The notes under the pieces: model-generated
What the model saw: only the letters and a program-made list of their open reading frames with translations
The model's database searches: none
What the model was told of the DNA's origin: nothing
Part shown: positions 28,301-40,300 of the stretch, one piece after another
Numbering within the stretch: position 1 is the stretch's first letter
Layout: each line of letters opens with the position of its first letter
Translations under genes and position numbers: made by a program
Assembly: GCA_030562195.1 (NCBI GenBank)
Contig: JAUJPP010000005.1
Span: forward strand, 682,001 to 746,000
Origin: Nipponacmea schrenckii
Taxonomy: Eukaryota; Mollusca; Gastropoda; Lottiidae
DNA: 64,000 nucleotides
Direction: 5' to 3'

Positions 28301-31300
28301 GCTATGTTTAAGTACAAAAATCTTTGTGAATGACAACTGGCAGCTTATAAAAAAAATAATTATAAGTTTTGTTAAAACTGGAATTGTATTGCTAATAAAC
28401 CAATGAATTTTCAAAATGCAGTTTTTAAATATGAAAGTCTAATCAAAATCAAACCGAAAATAAACTTTCAAGATCAAAACAACCTCAATTTCCAGTTCTC
28501 ACTTCTGGTCAGAGAAAGAACTTCCGGTTTTGTTTTATTTGATAATAGTAAATATTCTAAGGTCTTCTATGAAGTCAAAATGTCTGTACCTATTACCAGT
28601 TCGTCTCCAAACTCGTCTGAGAATTGCAAAAAAATAGAATAATCCGATCGATTACAATATGTTTTCTACTAAACCATCGAAATAAGTAACTAGTTAAAAA
28701 CCTTTCTATCTGGTTCTTCCAATGTCTGCATACTTGTACTTATATAAACATCAACATTTTAGTTAATATTTTAGTCATCTATCCTGCATCATTCTTATCT
28801 TTTAACAAATTTTAGTTAATATTTCAGTCATCTATCCTGCATCATTCTTATCTTTTAACAAATTTTAGTTAATATTTCAGTCATCTATCCTGCATCATTA
28901 TTATCTTTTAACAAATTTTAGTTAATATTTCAGTCATCTATCCTGCATCATTATTATCTTTTAACAAATTTTAGTTAATATTTCAGTCATCTATCCTGCA
29001 TCATTATTATCTTTTAACAAATTTTAGTTAATATTTCAGTCATCTATCCTGCATCATTATTATCTTTTAACAAATTTTAGTTAATATTTCAGTCATCTAT
29101 CCTGCATCATTATTATCTTTTAACAAATTTTAGTTAATATTTCAGTCATCTATCCTGCATCATTATTATCTTTTAACAAATTTTAGTTAATATTTCAGTC
29201 ATCTATCCTGCATCATTATTATCTTTTAACAAATTTTAGTTAATATTTCAGTCATCTATCCTGCATCATTATTATCTTTTAACAAATTTTAGTTAATATT
29301 TCAGTCATCTATCCTGCATCATTATTATCTTTAAAAAATTAAAATTGAGTCTAAAGCACACAACAATTACAGAAATTTGGTTCATAAAAATATTTTTAAT
29401 GTGCCTAGCGTTAGTGAACAATAATTTACTGATAGAAAACTGATGTTACTCACAGACTGTGGTCGACAAACTGGGAGTTGATAATAATGGTAGGTCTCAT
29501 GGGGGTTAAAATATGGCCCCACTTTATTTACATACAATATCACCTGAAATCAGATCAAAAATAAAACAATATATAACCATGGCCATGATATTTACATACA
29601 ATATCACCTGAAATCAGATCAAAAATAAATGTATCTGCATATCATTGTATAAATGCAGTCAATGTGACCTAGATAAAATCCTGAGCTGTGATTGATTACG
29701 CACAAAAGTTCGCGCAACCATCTCCCAAAAAATTCACTCAAGAGGCATTCTCAGCAGAATTTTGCACGAACCAAAATTTGTTCATGTTTGCGTTCGCCTT
29801 CTGTATTAATGGACTTGTTGTTTTTCATATTGATCATTCGTCTCCCAACGCTGCACTGGGGTTCGAATTCACACTCTGTATAAATGGGCCTTTATAGCGT
29901 TAAAAAAATGCTTTTATCTAAAATACCTTAAAATTCACAAACTTCTAATCTGATCTTAGCTAAGATAATCTAAGATTTTGTGAGACGGGGCCCAGCTCTA
30001 TTTTATGTTCATAATGAATTAAATTTAATATTATTTCCAACTATAATTTACTGAATAGAGATAAGGGCCAGTGATGTGACCCTACTAATAAAATTTATTG
30101 ATGCCCTTCGGTGCCATGGACTTGAGTTGATGGACACAACCCAATTCCAAAGTGCGTCTGTGGTCAGTGGTCGTTCCCAGATCAGGGTTCCTAGATATTA
30201 AGGATAAGACTTGCACACTAAAATCTTTGTGTGAGTGACCACGTAAATTGAAATGTTTCCCTACAGGTTTTTCCCCACATAGTCTGATATCAGCTAAATG
30301 TTCAGTGATTCTCACAGTGAGACTTCTTTTAGTTTCTCCTGTGTATTGTTTATTGCATGACTTGCAGGTAATGAGATAAACAAAACTGCTTGATTGGCAA
30401 TCGATGTTTTGAACACTTGGGTGACCAAACTTATAATCTTGCTTTTGTAAATTATGGCGCAAATGTTACAATCCCTGGAGTGGCAACTGGGGTAAGTTTG
30501 TCGCACTACGCAGCCTTGTTAGCCTGCTATTTGGGGATTTTTTTTAGTTTTGCACTAGTGAGGATATCTCTTTGGTGTGGGTTTCTTTCTGAATCCAATG
30601 ACTGGAGGAGAGCCGAAAACGTTCCGCAAATGTATGATGCTGACAGGATATGCCAATTTTGTTTGACAAATTGGACTAAATTTATTGCAGTGGGGTTAAA
30701 GTTGGTGAATAAAACACATTTATCTGTGTTGTTAGTGACCGAAGAAGTTTCCGAATTAAGTAAGTCGGATTTGATTTTTGCATCTGCTCTGAGTTTATTA
30801 TGGAGTATAATGTTTTCAGGATATCCTCTTTTAACTCTACGAGTTGTGATGCATGTTTTTGGTAGTCTGCATAGTTGCTGCAGATTCTACGAATTCTAAG
30901 AAACTGGCTATACAGTCCCTTTTTTAATTGTGTGAGTGATGCCAACAGTTGTAAATCAGATAGCTGTGTATCAGTGGGTTTACAGAATAAATCAAAGTCT
31001 AATTTATTCTCAACTTTATTGTATATGAACCATGTGTCAAGGTAGCTCACGCGGTTTCTAGAATATTCCATTGTGAATTTAATAGAGTGGTGTAGCATGT
31101 TGAGATCTCTTTTGAATTGATGGAGCTTTTCAATGCCATGTGTCCATAGTATGAAAATGTCATCTATGAATCTTACATACAGGAACGGTTGGTTTGTAGT
31201 GGACTCGAGTAGTCTTGTTCCTAGCTCGCCCATAAAAGTGTTTAGCCAACGAGGGGCACATTTTGTTCCCATGCTTGTGCCACCGACTTGTAAGTAATCT

Positions 31301-34300
31301 ACTCCATTGAATTTGAAGTTGTTATGTACGTTCTAGTATACCGGAGGATGAAATTTTCCAGCTAGGTTTGTGGCGTCTGATAGCTTTTGCTACAGAGACT
31401 ATTGCTTCGTGATTGGGGATGTTGGTGTATAAATTGACAATGTCCATATTAGTGGAAGTCTCCTATTTTCGAGTCTATTGATGAAATGCGTGGGTTTTTT
31501 ATATAACTAGGATAAGTGGAGACAAATTAATTTTAGGCAAAGATTAGCTTAATGATCTTGTCACATGATAAACAAGCGTTTATTTCTCCATAACAATAAC
31601 AAGATCCACATTCATTCCTCATATTTACATTGCTCTATCTTTTTTGATGAAATACTCACAAATTTTCTAATTTTTAATACATCTGGTATTCCAAAAAAAA
31701 GTGAGAAAAAAGATGGCCCCCATGGGGCAGCCATGTTTGTTTACAGCTAGGTTGCAGTCAATCAAGGTAGTCTCGTAGTGAGATGTTTCGTACCCTATTT
31801 AAAAACCTTACGTTTAATCTTAATTTTTCCTGAATGTTCTATGCGGGGTTCACATAAACTAGTTTATCTCATATAAGAGTTGTCTTCCCTTGCCGTCGAA
31901 ATAAGGTTGACAGGGCGTTTTCTGACGTCACACGCTATTTATGACTTTGAAATTTATCAATGAATGACATTATTTTGCGTAATCATTGTTATTATTATCA
32001 ATAGCCCTAGTCTGCGCTCTCTTTCAAGGCCATGCCTTCATTCATAATTTAAAAATGCCTGAAACCATTCTTGTTTTCAATTCAACTGGTATCCTTCAAT
32101 CAAGTTAAGGCGTTTCAAGTTTCTTTTGCATGCTGTCTCCCGATCTACCAGAGGGAGACCCAAATCTAATGATTTTTTTTTTTTTTCGTAACCATTATTT
32201 TCAATGGACGTCCGTTTTCAATGACAAAATTCTTTACCATAAACCAATAAAATATTGGAGATATCATCAATATATACATGTATACCAAGTTTCATTAAGA
32301 TTGGATAACAAGTGGTTGACTAGCAAGATACGCCCACTTTAAAGGGGCCCAATCTTGATTTTTATGGGTCGTTTTGGGCCTTTGTTACATTTAAATAGTC
32401 CTCAGAAATATTCAAGCTCTAAGAAAATCACAAAATAACTTGAAATATAACTCAAACAAAAAATTTCACTTTTCATTTTTTTTTATGCCGTACGCGGCTG
32501 GTCTCCAGTCAGTCTGAAAAATGTGTGTCCTGTTGACAAAGTCTACAATTGAAAATGCGTTGTAGTCTATTTATATAGATGACCGCTATTGCACAATGGG
32601 AAGGATAACTCTTTGATTATCAAGACGAACCGTTTTCCAATATGGCGGGATGTTCGTAATATCTTAAGACATTATGATTTTTCAAACACGGATAATTATG
32701 GATACACTTGGATTTGAAGGCTCAAATTTCAAAGGTAAGCTCTGTAGACTATTTCTGATTAGCTAAGCAAAAGATTTCATGTGTTTGAGGCTGTCGGATG
32801 ATTGTCCGAAACAAATCAAGCCTGGGCCCCTTTAAAATATATTTTCTGTTTTAACACAGGCAGAAACTCTAACATTATTTAGGTCTAATCCAAGTTCTCA
32901 TCAATATAAATATTCAAACCAAATTTGATTCAAATCAGATGAAACCTAGTCTCTATTGTATTTACTAGCTAATTTTCATGAAAACTGTATTGTCTTTTGC
33001 AATCACAAACCAATTTCGCAGTGTTTTGAATAAGTAAAGACTAATAACTCAAAAACAGTTTATCAAAAAAATCGTCAATTTCGTACTTGACCAAGATCTC
33101 ATCAACTTCAATGATCACACCAAATTTCATTCAAATCAGATGAAAACTGTTGTTTTGACGCATTTGGACTAAGTCAAGGGCAATAACTCAAAGAACGTTC
33201 ACCAAAAAAATTGTCACTATCAAACTTGTTTAAGATCTCATCAATATAAATGATGACACAAAATTTCATTCAAATCCAATGGAAATTGTGATCTCTATCG
33301 CGTTCACAAGCCAATTTTGACAGGTTTTAACTAAGTCAAGTGCAATAACTCAAAAACCATTAATCGAAAAATAGCCTATTTTGAATTTGTCCAAGATCTT
33401 ATCAACATAAATGATCACAGCAAGTTTCATTCAAATCCAATGAAAAATGTAGTCTCTATAGCGTTTACAAGCCAATTTTTAACGCGTTTTAACTAAGTCA
33501 AGTGCAATAACTCAAAAACCATTAATCGAAAAATTGCCTATTTTGAATTTTTCCAAGATCTCATCAATATACATGATCACAGCAAGTTTCATTCAAATCC
33601 AATGAAAAATGTAGTCTCTATAGCGTTTACTAGCCAATTTTAACAATAAAAAACAAATTTTTAAGTCTTCACGATAGTTTATGATAATCGTCAATTATAT
33701 TACATTTACAAATAACTTAGACATAGTTTCAGAATTCATTTATATTATCAGTAGATTTACATGTGTTTCTAAAATTATAAATTTAATATTATCTCAAATT
33801 TAGTTTCATAAAATCGTTTTTATAATTTGACTGTAGCATGTAAACAATCATTTATTGCCTGCATAACAGGCTACTTTTGATATCAAAATGTCAAAATGGG
33901 AAAATGTCAGAGTGGCAAATTCAGTTCAAGATTTCAAGAGCTTGTTCCTGGAAAATTACTTAACCTTTCATTCTGTGTAATTAATGATGGAGAGAAGTCA
34001 TGAATTACAATTTTGGAAAAAGTAAAATATAATTTAGAAGATTTGGAATAACCTTGTATCCATGTTTTAAAAATTCATGAATTTACACACTTTGAAAAAA
34101 ATCTACCGATTTTTCACCCATTTTCCCATTTAAGGCATTAAGGGAATATTTTTTTCATGACCTGTACACATGTATGGGTCATAAATATTTTAGTGTTGAT
34201 CTATTATGTTTACATACCAATAATGTTAATGAAACCAAAGTTTAATTCTTATATTCTAGTGTTGGGCAATCGGAATAATAATATAATCGATTCATCTGAA

Positions 34301-37300
34301 TAATTGGAGAGGCATCATCCATTATATATCAAAGTAAAATTTACACGCTTTATTAAAATATTATATTTTGTCACCTCTATCGACATTTAAAAGGGTACTA
34401 TTTTATATAAAATCTCTAGGGTATAGATCTACTGGTCCAATATGTAGGCCTACCCCCAGAACTGGTATGATTTAATAGTCAATAGAGTATCGTTTCCATG
34501 AATATGCGAGTTTGTAAATAAAATTTGACGATGTCGCCGACTTTCGATTAGAATTCAATTAGTTGCATTGTTTTACCTTCAACTACCAAAAATCAATTGT
34601 CTGCCATTATCTGGAGATCACTATATTATATATCAGCCAAATCTTATCTTATTTTGCCAAAAATCTTAGAATTGCATCCTCTTTGGCTTGGGGATGAATT
34701 TTAACGACATATTGTCACGTGACAAACTACAGCCCGTATGGATAAAAGTACTTAAGTCTAAAATTACACTTAAGTCATGCCAGTTGTCTTAAGTATTAAG
34801 CTTAACTTGCCTTAAATACTTAAGTCGTATGCATAAAATAAGTTTTTCTTAACCCTTTGAGAAGTGGAATTTTTTATAACGTCATAATCCAGTGAGTGAA
34901 TTAAATGACGTAAAAATGACGTTATGACTATATTTTCATTTCATTTGTTTAATATGGTTATTGTAAAAGTTTAACAATCAGCATTATTCATTTTGATAAT
35001 AATTTAACAATGATAATAATATATTAATAATGATGATGTATATATTCAAGTAAATAATACGTATTTATACCAGTAGTAGTACCTGAATTGAATATTTAAC
35101 AATAAATAATAGCAATAACAATAAATAATAACAATAACAATAAATAATAACAATAAAGAGTCTGTGCTTATGTCATATAAATTTTATAAAAAATTTGTTG
35201 TAAATATTTATAAAAATATAAAATGCGGCAATACGGCAACTCATTTCATAAATTTTATGCCATAAGCACTCGTTTAAGATCCTCTATGTATGATACTTTC
35301 GGAAACAGTCTCCCAAACACAATCCAACCCCACAATCTCTACACCATGTTCTCACACGCGAACCCTTACAGGAAATACTCCTGTCGGTGGCACAAACTTG
35401 ACATTTCCGTCGCTTGTTCTCAGGAATATAGTCTATGAAATGTCTCTCCCTTTTCCTTACTGGTTCTGGCATCAAACTTGGTCTTCCGACTCTAACACGC
35501 TCTTCTCTATATTCGCCTATCAAACCCTCCACAACAGCAGATATAAATTTAAGGTGAGACATTGGCTTTCCCTCTAAATTAGGATTACATTTATACAGGA
35601 TATATGCATTAGTCACACATCTATCAAACAAATGAAAAGCCACCTTTTTCCAACATTTCATGGTTTTCAGTTCTGCAGCATAATGATCTGTCATCATATC
35701 AGCCAAATCAACACCACCCATACCAGAATTATAGTCAATAACACAGGTAGGAATAAATCTAACTTTGTTGTCATAGGAAGTTTTTTCAATTACTCCTGCT
35801 GATGAGTATGTAGATAACATTCTAACTTGTTTCCTGTCCACCCAACTCAAAGCTAACAAATTGCTCCGCCTCATTTCAATAAGATTCCCCTTCTGTTTCA
35901 TACACTTCTTAATTTGGTCTGGAAGATATTTTCTATTCGCCCTCACAGTTCCAGTTACATATATTTGAGAGTCAAACATGTCATCACATAATTGCACTGA
36001 AGTATAATAATTATCCACAACAAGATGATGAAATTTTCCTTTATGTGGTTCCATAAGTTTTGTACAAACGTCATAAGGCTGACCCTTGTTTGTGCAGCGC
36101 AGATCTTTGGTGTGATAAACTATTTTGTTGACATAACCAGTAATTGAATCAGCTAACACATATTCCTTTGGACCCCACTGGTGATGCTTTTTTATCCTGA
36201 TATAATTCACAAGAATATGTCTGCCTTTAAATCCCACAATGGATTCATCTATACTCACTTTTTGGCCTAAATTATATTCAGAAGCCCAATTTTGGTTAAG
36301 GTGTTCCAGTAGTGGTCTGAATTTATATGTCGGATCATAATCTAAACTGCCACGTTTCAGCTCTGTTGCACTGTCTGATAAATGAAAAAATCGTAAAATC
36401 AATTTGAAAGTTTCTAATTTGAAAATCTGTCTGTAAATTGGAGTAACTTGTGATGGAGATTTAGTGTCCCAATATTCCCTAATGCCATGTTTCTTCACTA
36501 AACCACAGTTTATCAGTAATCCTATGAAAGCACGTATTTGATCATACTGCACTGGCTTGAAAAGTTTATTTTTAGAATATTGTTTTAGCACCTGATTTTT
36601 TAGAAGATAAGATTCAAAATATGCATTAGTTTGTTCAATTATTAGTTCCCATAAAGATGGATGACCTGGTTTTGTTGGAAGAAAAAAACGATCAAAATAA
36701 TCAACAGGCTGAGCATCTGTTGGTATCCAATTAGGTCCAGGATTACCAATAAATTCGTGAAGTTTTGGTTTACTATTATCTTCACCTGTAATCAATTCCC
36801 ATTGTTGATCACCACTTCCTCCAATAACACTGTTTTCATTACCGTCGCCATTGTTTACATTTTCTTCATCACTACTGTCATCAACACACAGGTCCCGTGG
36901 ATCCACATCACTCCCACTGTCACTTTCCGAATCATTTTCATCATTTACAATGTTCAAAACATCATTCAATGTCAACCTTTTATTACATTTATGAACATTT
37001 CTCGAAGATTTGTCACCGTCATAAGATGCCATTTTCAATGTTTACGTTTTCACACAATAGACCCATGCTTAGGCCTACCAATACTTTTGTCTCTCTCACG
37101 AAATTCTGTCTCCATTCTAGACTTTACAGAATAAAATCTACACTCTGTGTTCCATTTTGATGGACTAAATTCCAAATTTAACCATTCAAACTAATGTTCA
37201 TCCCAGTTTTTCACTCTTTCATAGCATGTAAAATAAGCGATAGACGCCATTATCTTGACAACGTTGAGCAGACGACAAACAAACCTTGACCTTGTTTTAA

Positions 37301-40300
37301 ATTGGAAAACCCCAATAAAACCGAATCAAATGGAGGCTGTGGGTTAAAAATAGTAATGTATAATTATCTTTATTACCATTGGACAATACTTCATGGAATT
37401 CCCTTGAATTATCCAATCAGAAAAACAATCTTAAAACGGGACACACAATGACGACATATATGTCGCTAAGCTCATAGCCGGTGACGACATATATGTAGCT
37501 AAGCTCCCCAAAGGGTTAAGTATATGCTTAAAGTATGCTTAAGTTTAAGACACCTGCAGACATGTCTTAAGTTTTTAAGCATGTTGCTCAATAGCAATCT
37601 AAATGGCTGCCATGTTGAATGTACAAAGGAGGAAACCGCAAGTTTTTCGGGAAAGATTGGACCCAATTCAAGAATTTGATGACAGAGAGTTGATCAAGCG
37701 ATACAGATTTGATTCAGAGGGTATTAATTATTTGGAAACTTTAATTGGCAATGACATTGGTCAAGCCACCTATTATGTTGCCCGAATTTTTATCAAAATT
37801 ATGAAAACTTTGCCCGAAAAACAAGCTAATGGGCCTGCGAGGGGGGGGGGGGGGGCCTCCGCCACTGATTCATGTACATATGTTACTCATTATAATCAAA
37901 TCTATATATATATAAGGATTTTTTAGGACCTAGGCATTTCATTGCATTCTGTCAAATTTAGGAAAACTTCTTTCGTTGTATTCGTAAATAACCATCTGAA
38001 TTTGCCTCTGACCATGCACATAAGGATAACTTCATCTTCAGACCAGTTAGGGCGTCGTGCATGCTTTGTTTCCTGAGACATTTTCTTTGGCAAGTGCTTT
38101 GGGCTGGCTTAATTCGTCTGCTTTTTTTAACATGACGTCAATAAATGGAATTCACTCACGTGACACTATGGGAAAAAAGCTTCTACTTAAGTATTCAAGC
38201 TGCTTAGCTAAGCAAGATGCTAAGACCGTTTATAAATAAGAAATTAAGCATGTTGCTTAGTTAAGTAGATTGAAAAAAGATAAGTTAAAACTTAAGAAAT
38301 TTTATACATTCGGGCCCAGATTTTTTAACTAGTTTATTTAAGCAACTGACAGTAGAAATGTAAACATAAACACATAAACTGCTGCAAATCAAAGAAGTGA
38401 ATTGTTACTTTTGGAAAATGGCTGATATATTAGGCCACGGGTAATTAATTGTTCGTCTCTCATGACCCTAGTCATCAAAACTAACATGCTATATAGACTG
38501 ATTATAAATTATTAATTATGCAAATTAGTCACATATCGCCCAGACGACAAGCTTTTGGATTTTACAAAATGAAAGTGCTTGAATCATTCATTAGTAATTA
38601 TTTAATTAAAAATGGAAGCGCCAAATTTGGTTCAATATATCGTGATCTTGCTTCAGGAAAAATTATTTTACCTGTACCCTCTTTCATTCTGTGAAAGGCA
38701 AGGCAAATCTCCTATGTTTTTTCATGACCTGTACACATGTAATGTTGGTATAACGATTGCCAAAGTACACGCAGGCGTTAATTAATATTTATTGTTCAGT
38801 ATTGGTAAATAATTAACCACATGCCTAATTACTGTAGGGCAAAAAAGCATGCGGGCAGGTCATGAGAGACGAACTATTAATTAACAACGGTCTTAGATTA
38901 TTATTTCTCTGAAATCCTTGTGTTGAATTTAAGATATATTATAAATGTAACTAGGTGGTGATCATAATGAACTATATTCTGGATAGGTTGTTTTATATCC
39001 TGGATAGGTTGTTTTATATTCTGGATAGGTTGTTTTATATTCTGGATAGGTTGTTTTATATTCTGGATAGGTTGTTTTATATTCTGGATAGGTTGTTTTA
39101 TATTCTGGATAGGTTGTTTTATATTCTGGATAGGTTGTTTTATATTCTGGATAGGTTGTTTTATGCTCAAAATACTAATTTGACTGTTTTTAACAGAAAA
39201 TAAATTCACAATTTAACCATAAATTTACAAATGTACTTGGTCTCTAAGACAATCGCAATTCTATCTACACTATGGTTTATGGTTCAATTGTGAACTTACT
39301 AATGTGGGCTGTTTTCAAGCAATTTTGCATTTTACACAGAGAACAACATATCCACAAGTTCAATAAGGTCAACACCTATTATCTGCTTATATGAAATAAG
39401 AATTACCGGTATCACAGATTGATTATCACCAAACCTGTCTCTCATCAAGTTCTGGTGTGTAGTTTATCACCAACCCTGTCTCTCATCAAGTTCTGGCGTG
39501 TAGTTTATCACCAACCCTATCTCTCATCAAGTTCTGGTGTGTAGTTTATCACCAACCCTGTCTCTCATCAAGTTCTGGCGTGTAGTTTATCACCAACCCT
39601 GTCTCTCATCAAGTTCTGGTGTGTAGTTTATCACCAACCCTGTCTCTCATCAAGTTCTGGCGTGTAGTTTATCACCAACCCTATCTCTCATCAAGTTCTG
39701 GCGTGTAGTTTATCACCAACCCTGTCTCTCATCAAGTTCTGGCGTGTAGTTTTAGTGAGACCAAATGGGGACACTGTGTACCGTATATCCGGTTCTTACT
39801 TTTGACATAGTATCTTCATTTGAATAAACATAACTCTTGTATAGTTGATAATAAGAATTAAGAGTCAAAAACTAACAGTAATAATTAGATTTAGTTTAGT
39901 GGGTGATGATACAAATTTGGGCAAAATGCGATGTTATTCTCATCAATAAAGCACTCTAATTTGCGATGAAAATAAATTTTGTAATAAAAATATTTTGCGT
40001 TTGAACTGAGATCCTCTGAAAAGCCTAGGCTATACAGTACTACAGTAATTCGAGCCCTGGGCTGTCAAAGCAGGTCATGTGATCGTAATCAAATTTGGAC
40101 ATATCGATAAACGTACACTTAAAAGAAATATATTATAATAAATAGTTGATTTAAAATTTGAAAATTCTTAATCAAATTGAATATTAGAATAATTTTATAT
40201 GATATATTCGATCTTCAACATGATTTATGCATCAAAAGCATGTAGTTATTCCACTACCTGTAAGTCTTCTCGGGAATCGGTTGCGCGAATGATTTTTTTA

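Larger units (their letters stand above)
30052..31500 (-). mobile_element. Penelope-like retroelement, 5'-truncated and mutated
   Basis: Minus-strand order is reverse transcriptase (about 31490-30690), linker, GIY-YIG endonuclease (30462-30085), then a short tail ending near 30052. This RT plus GIY-YIG order defines Penelope-like elements. The upstream half of the RT is missing and frames are broken near 31335 and in the linker. The tail (AGAGATAAGGGCCAGTGATG on the plus strand) is the unit amplified at 40378-40858. Confidence 0.9.
34731..38315. mobile_element. decayed PIF/Harbinger element, host of the nested piggyBac
   Basis: Outside the piggyBac insertion, about 0.9 kb remains. The ends are inverted: GCCCGTATGGATAAAAGTAC at 34732 and, reading the minus strand from the right end, GCCCGAATGTATAAAATTTC, each followed by CTTAAG-rich sequence. 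It carries a transposase N-terminus (+) and a Myb/SANT-like ORF (-), the two convergent genes that define Harbinger elements. Internally deleted. Confidence 0.75.

Noticed and set aside
35290..37160. Plus-strand frames across the piggyBac transposase
   Set aside because: Antisense shadows of the 584-residue transposase with no recognisable domain.
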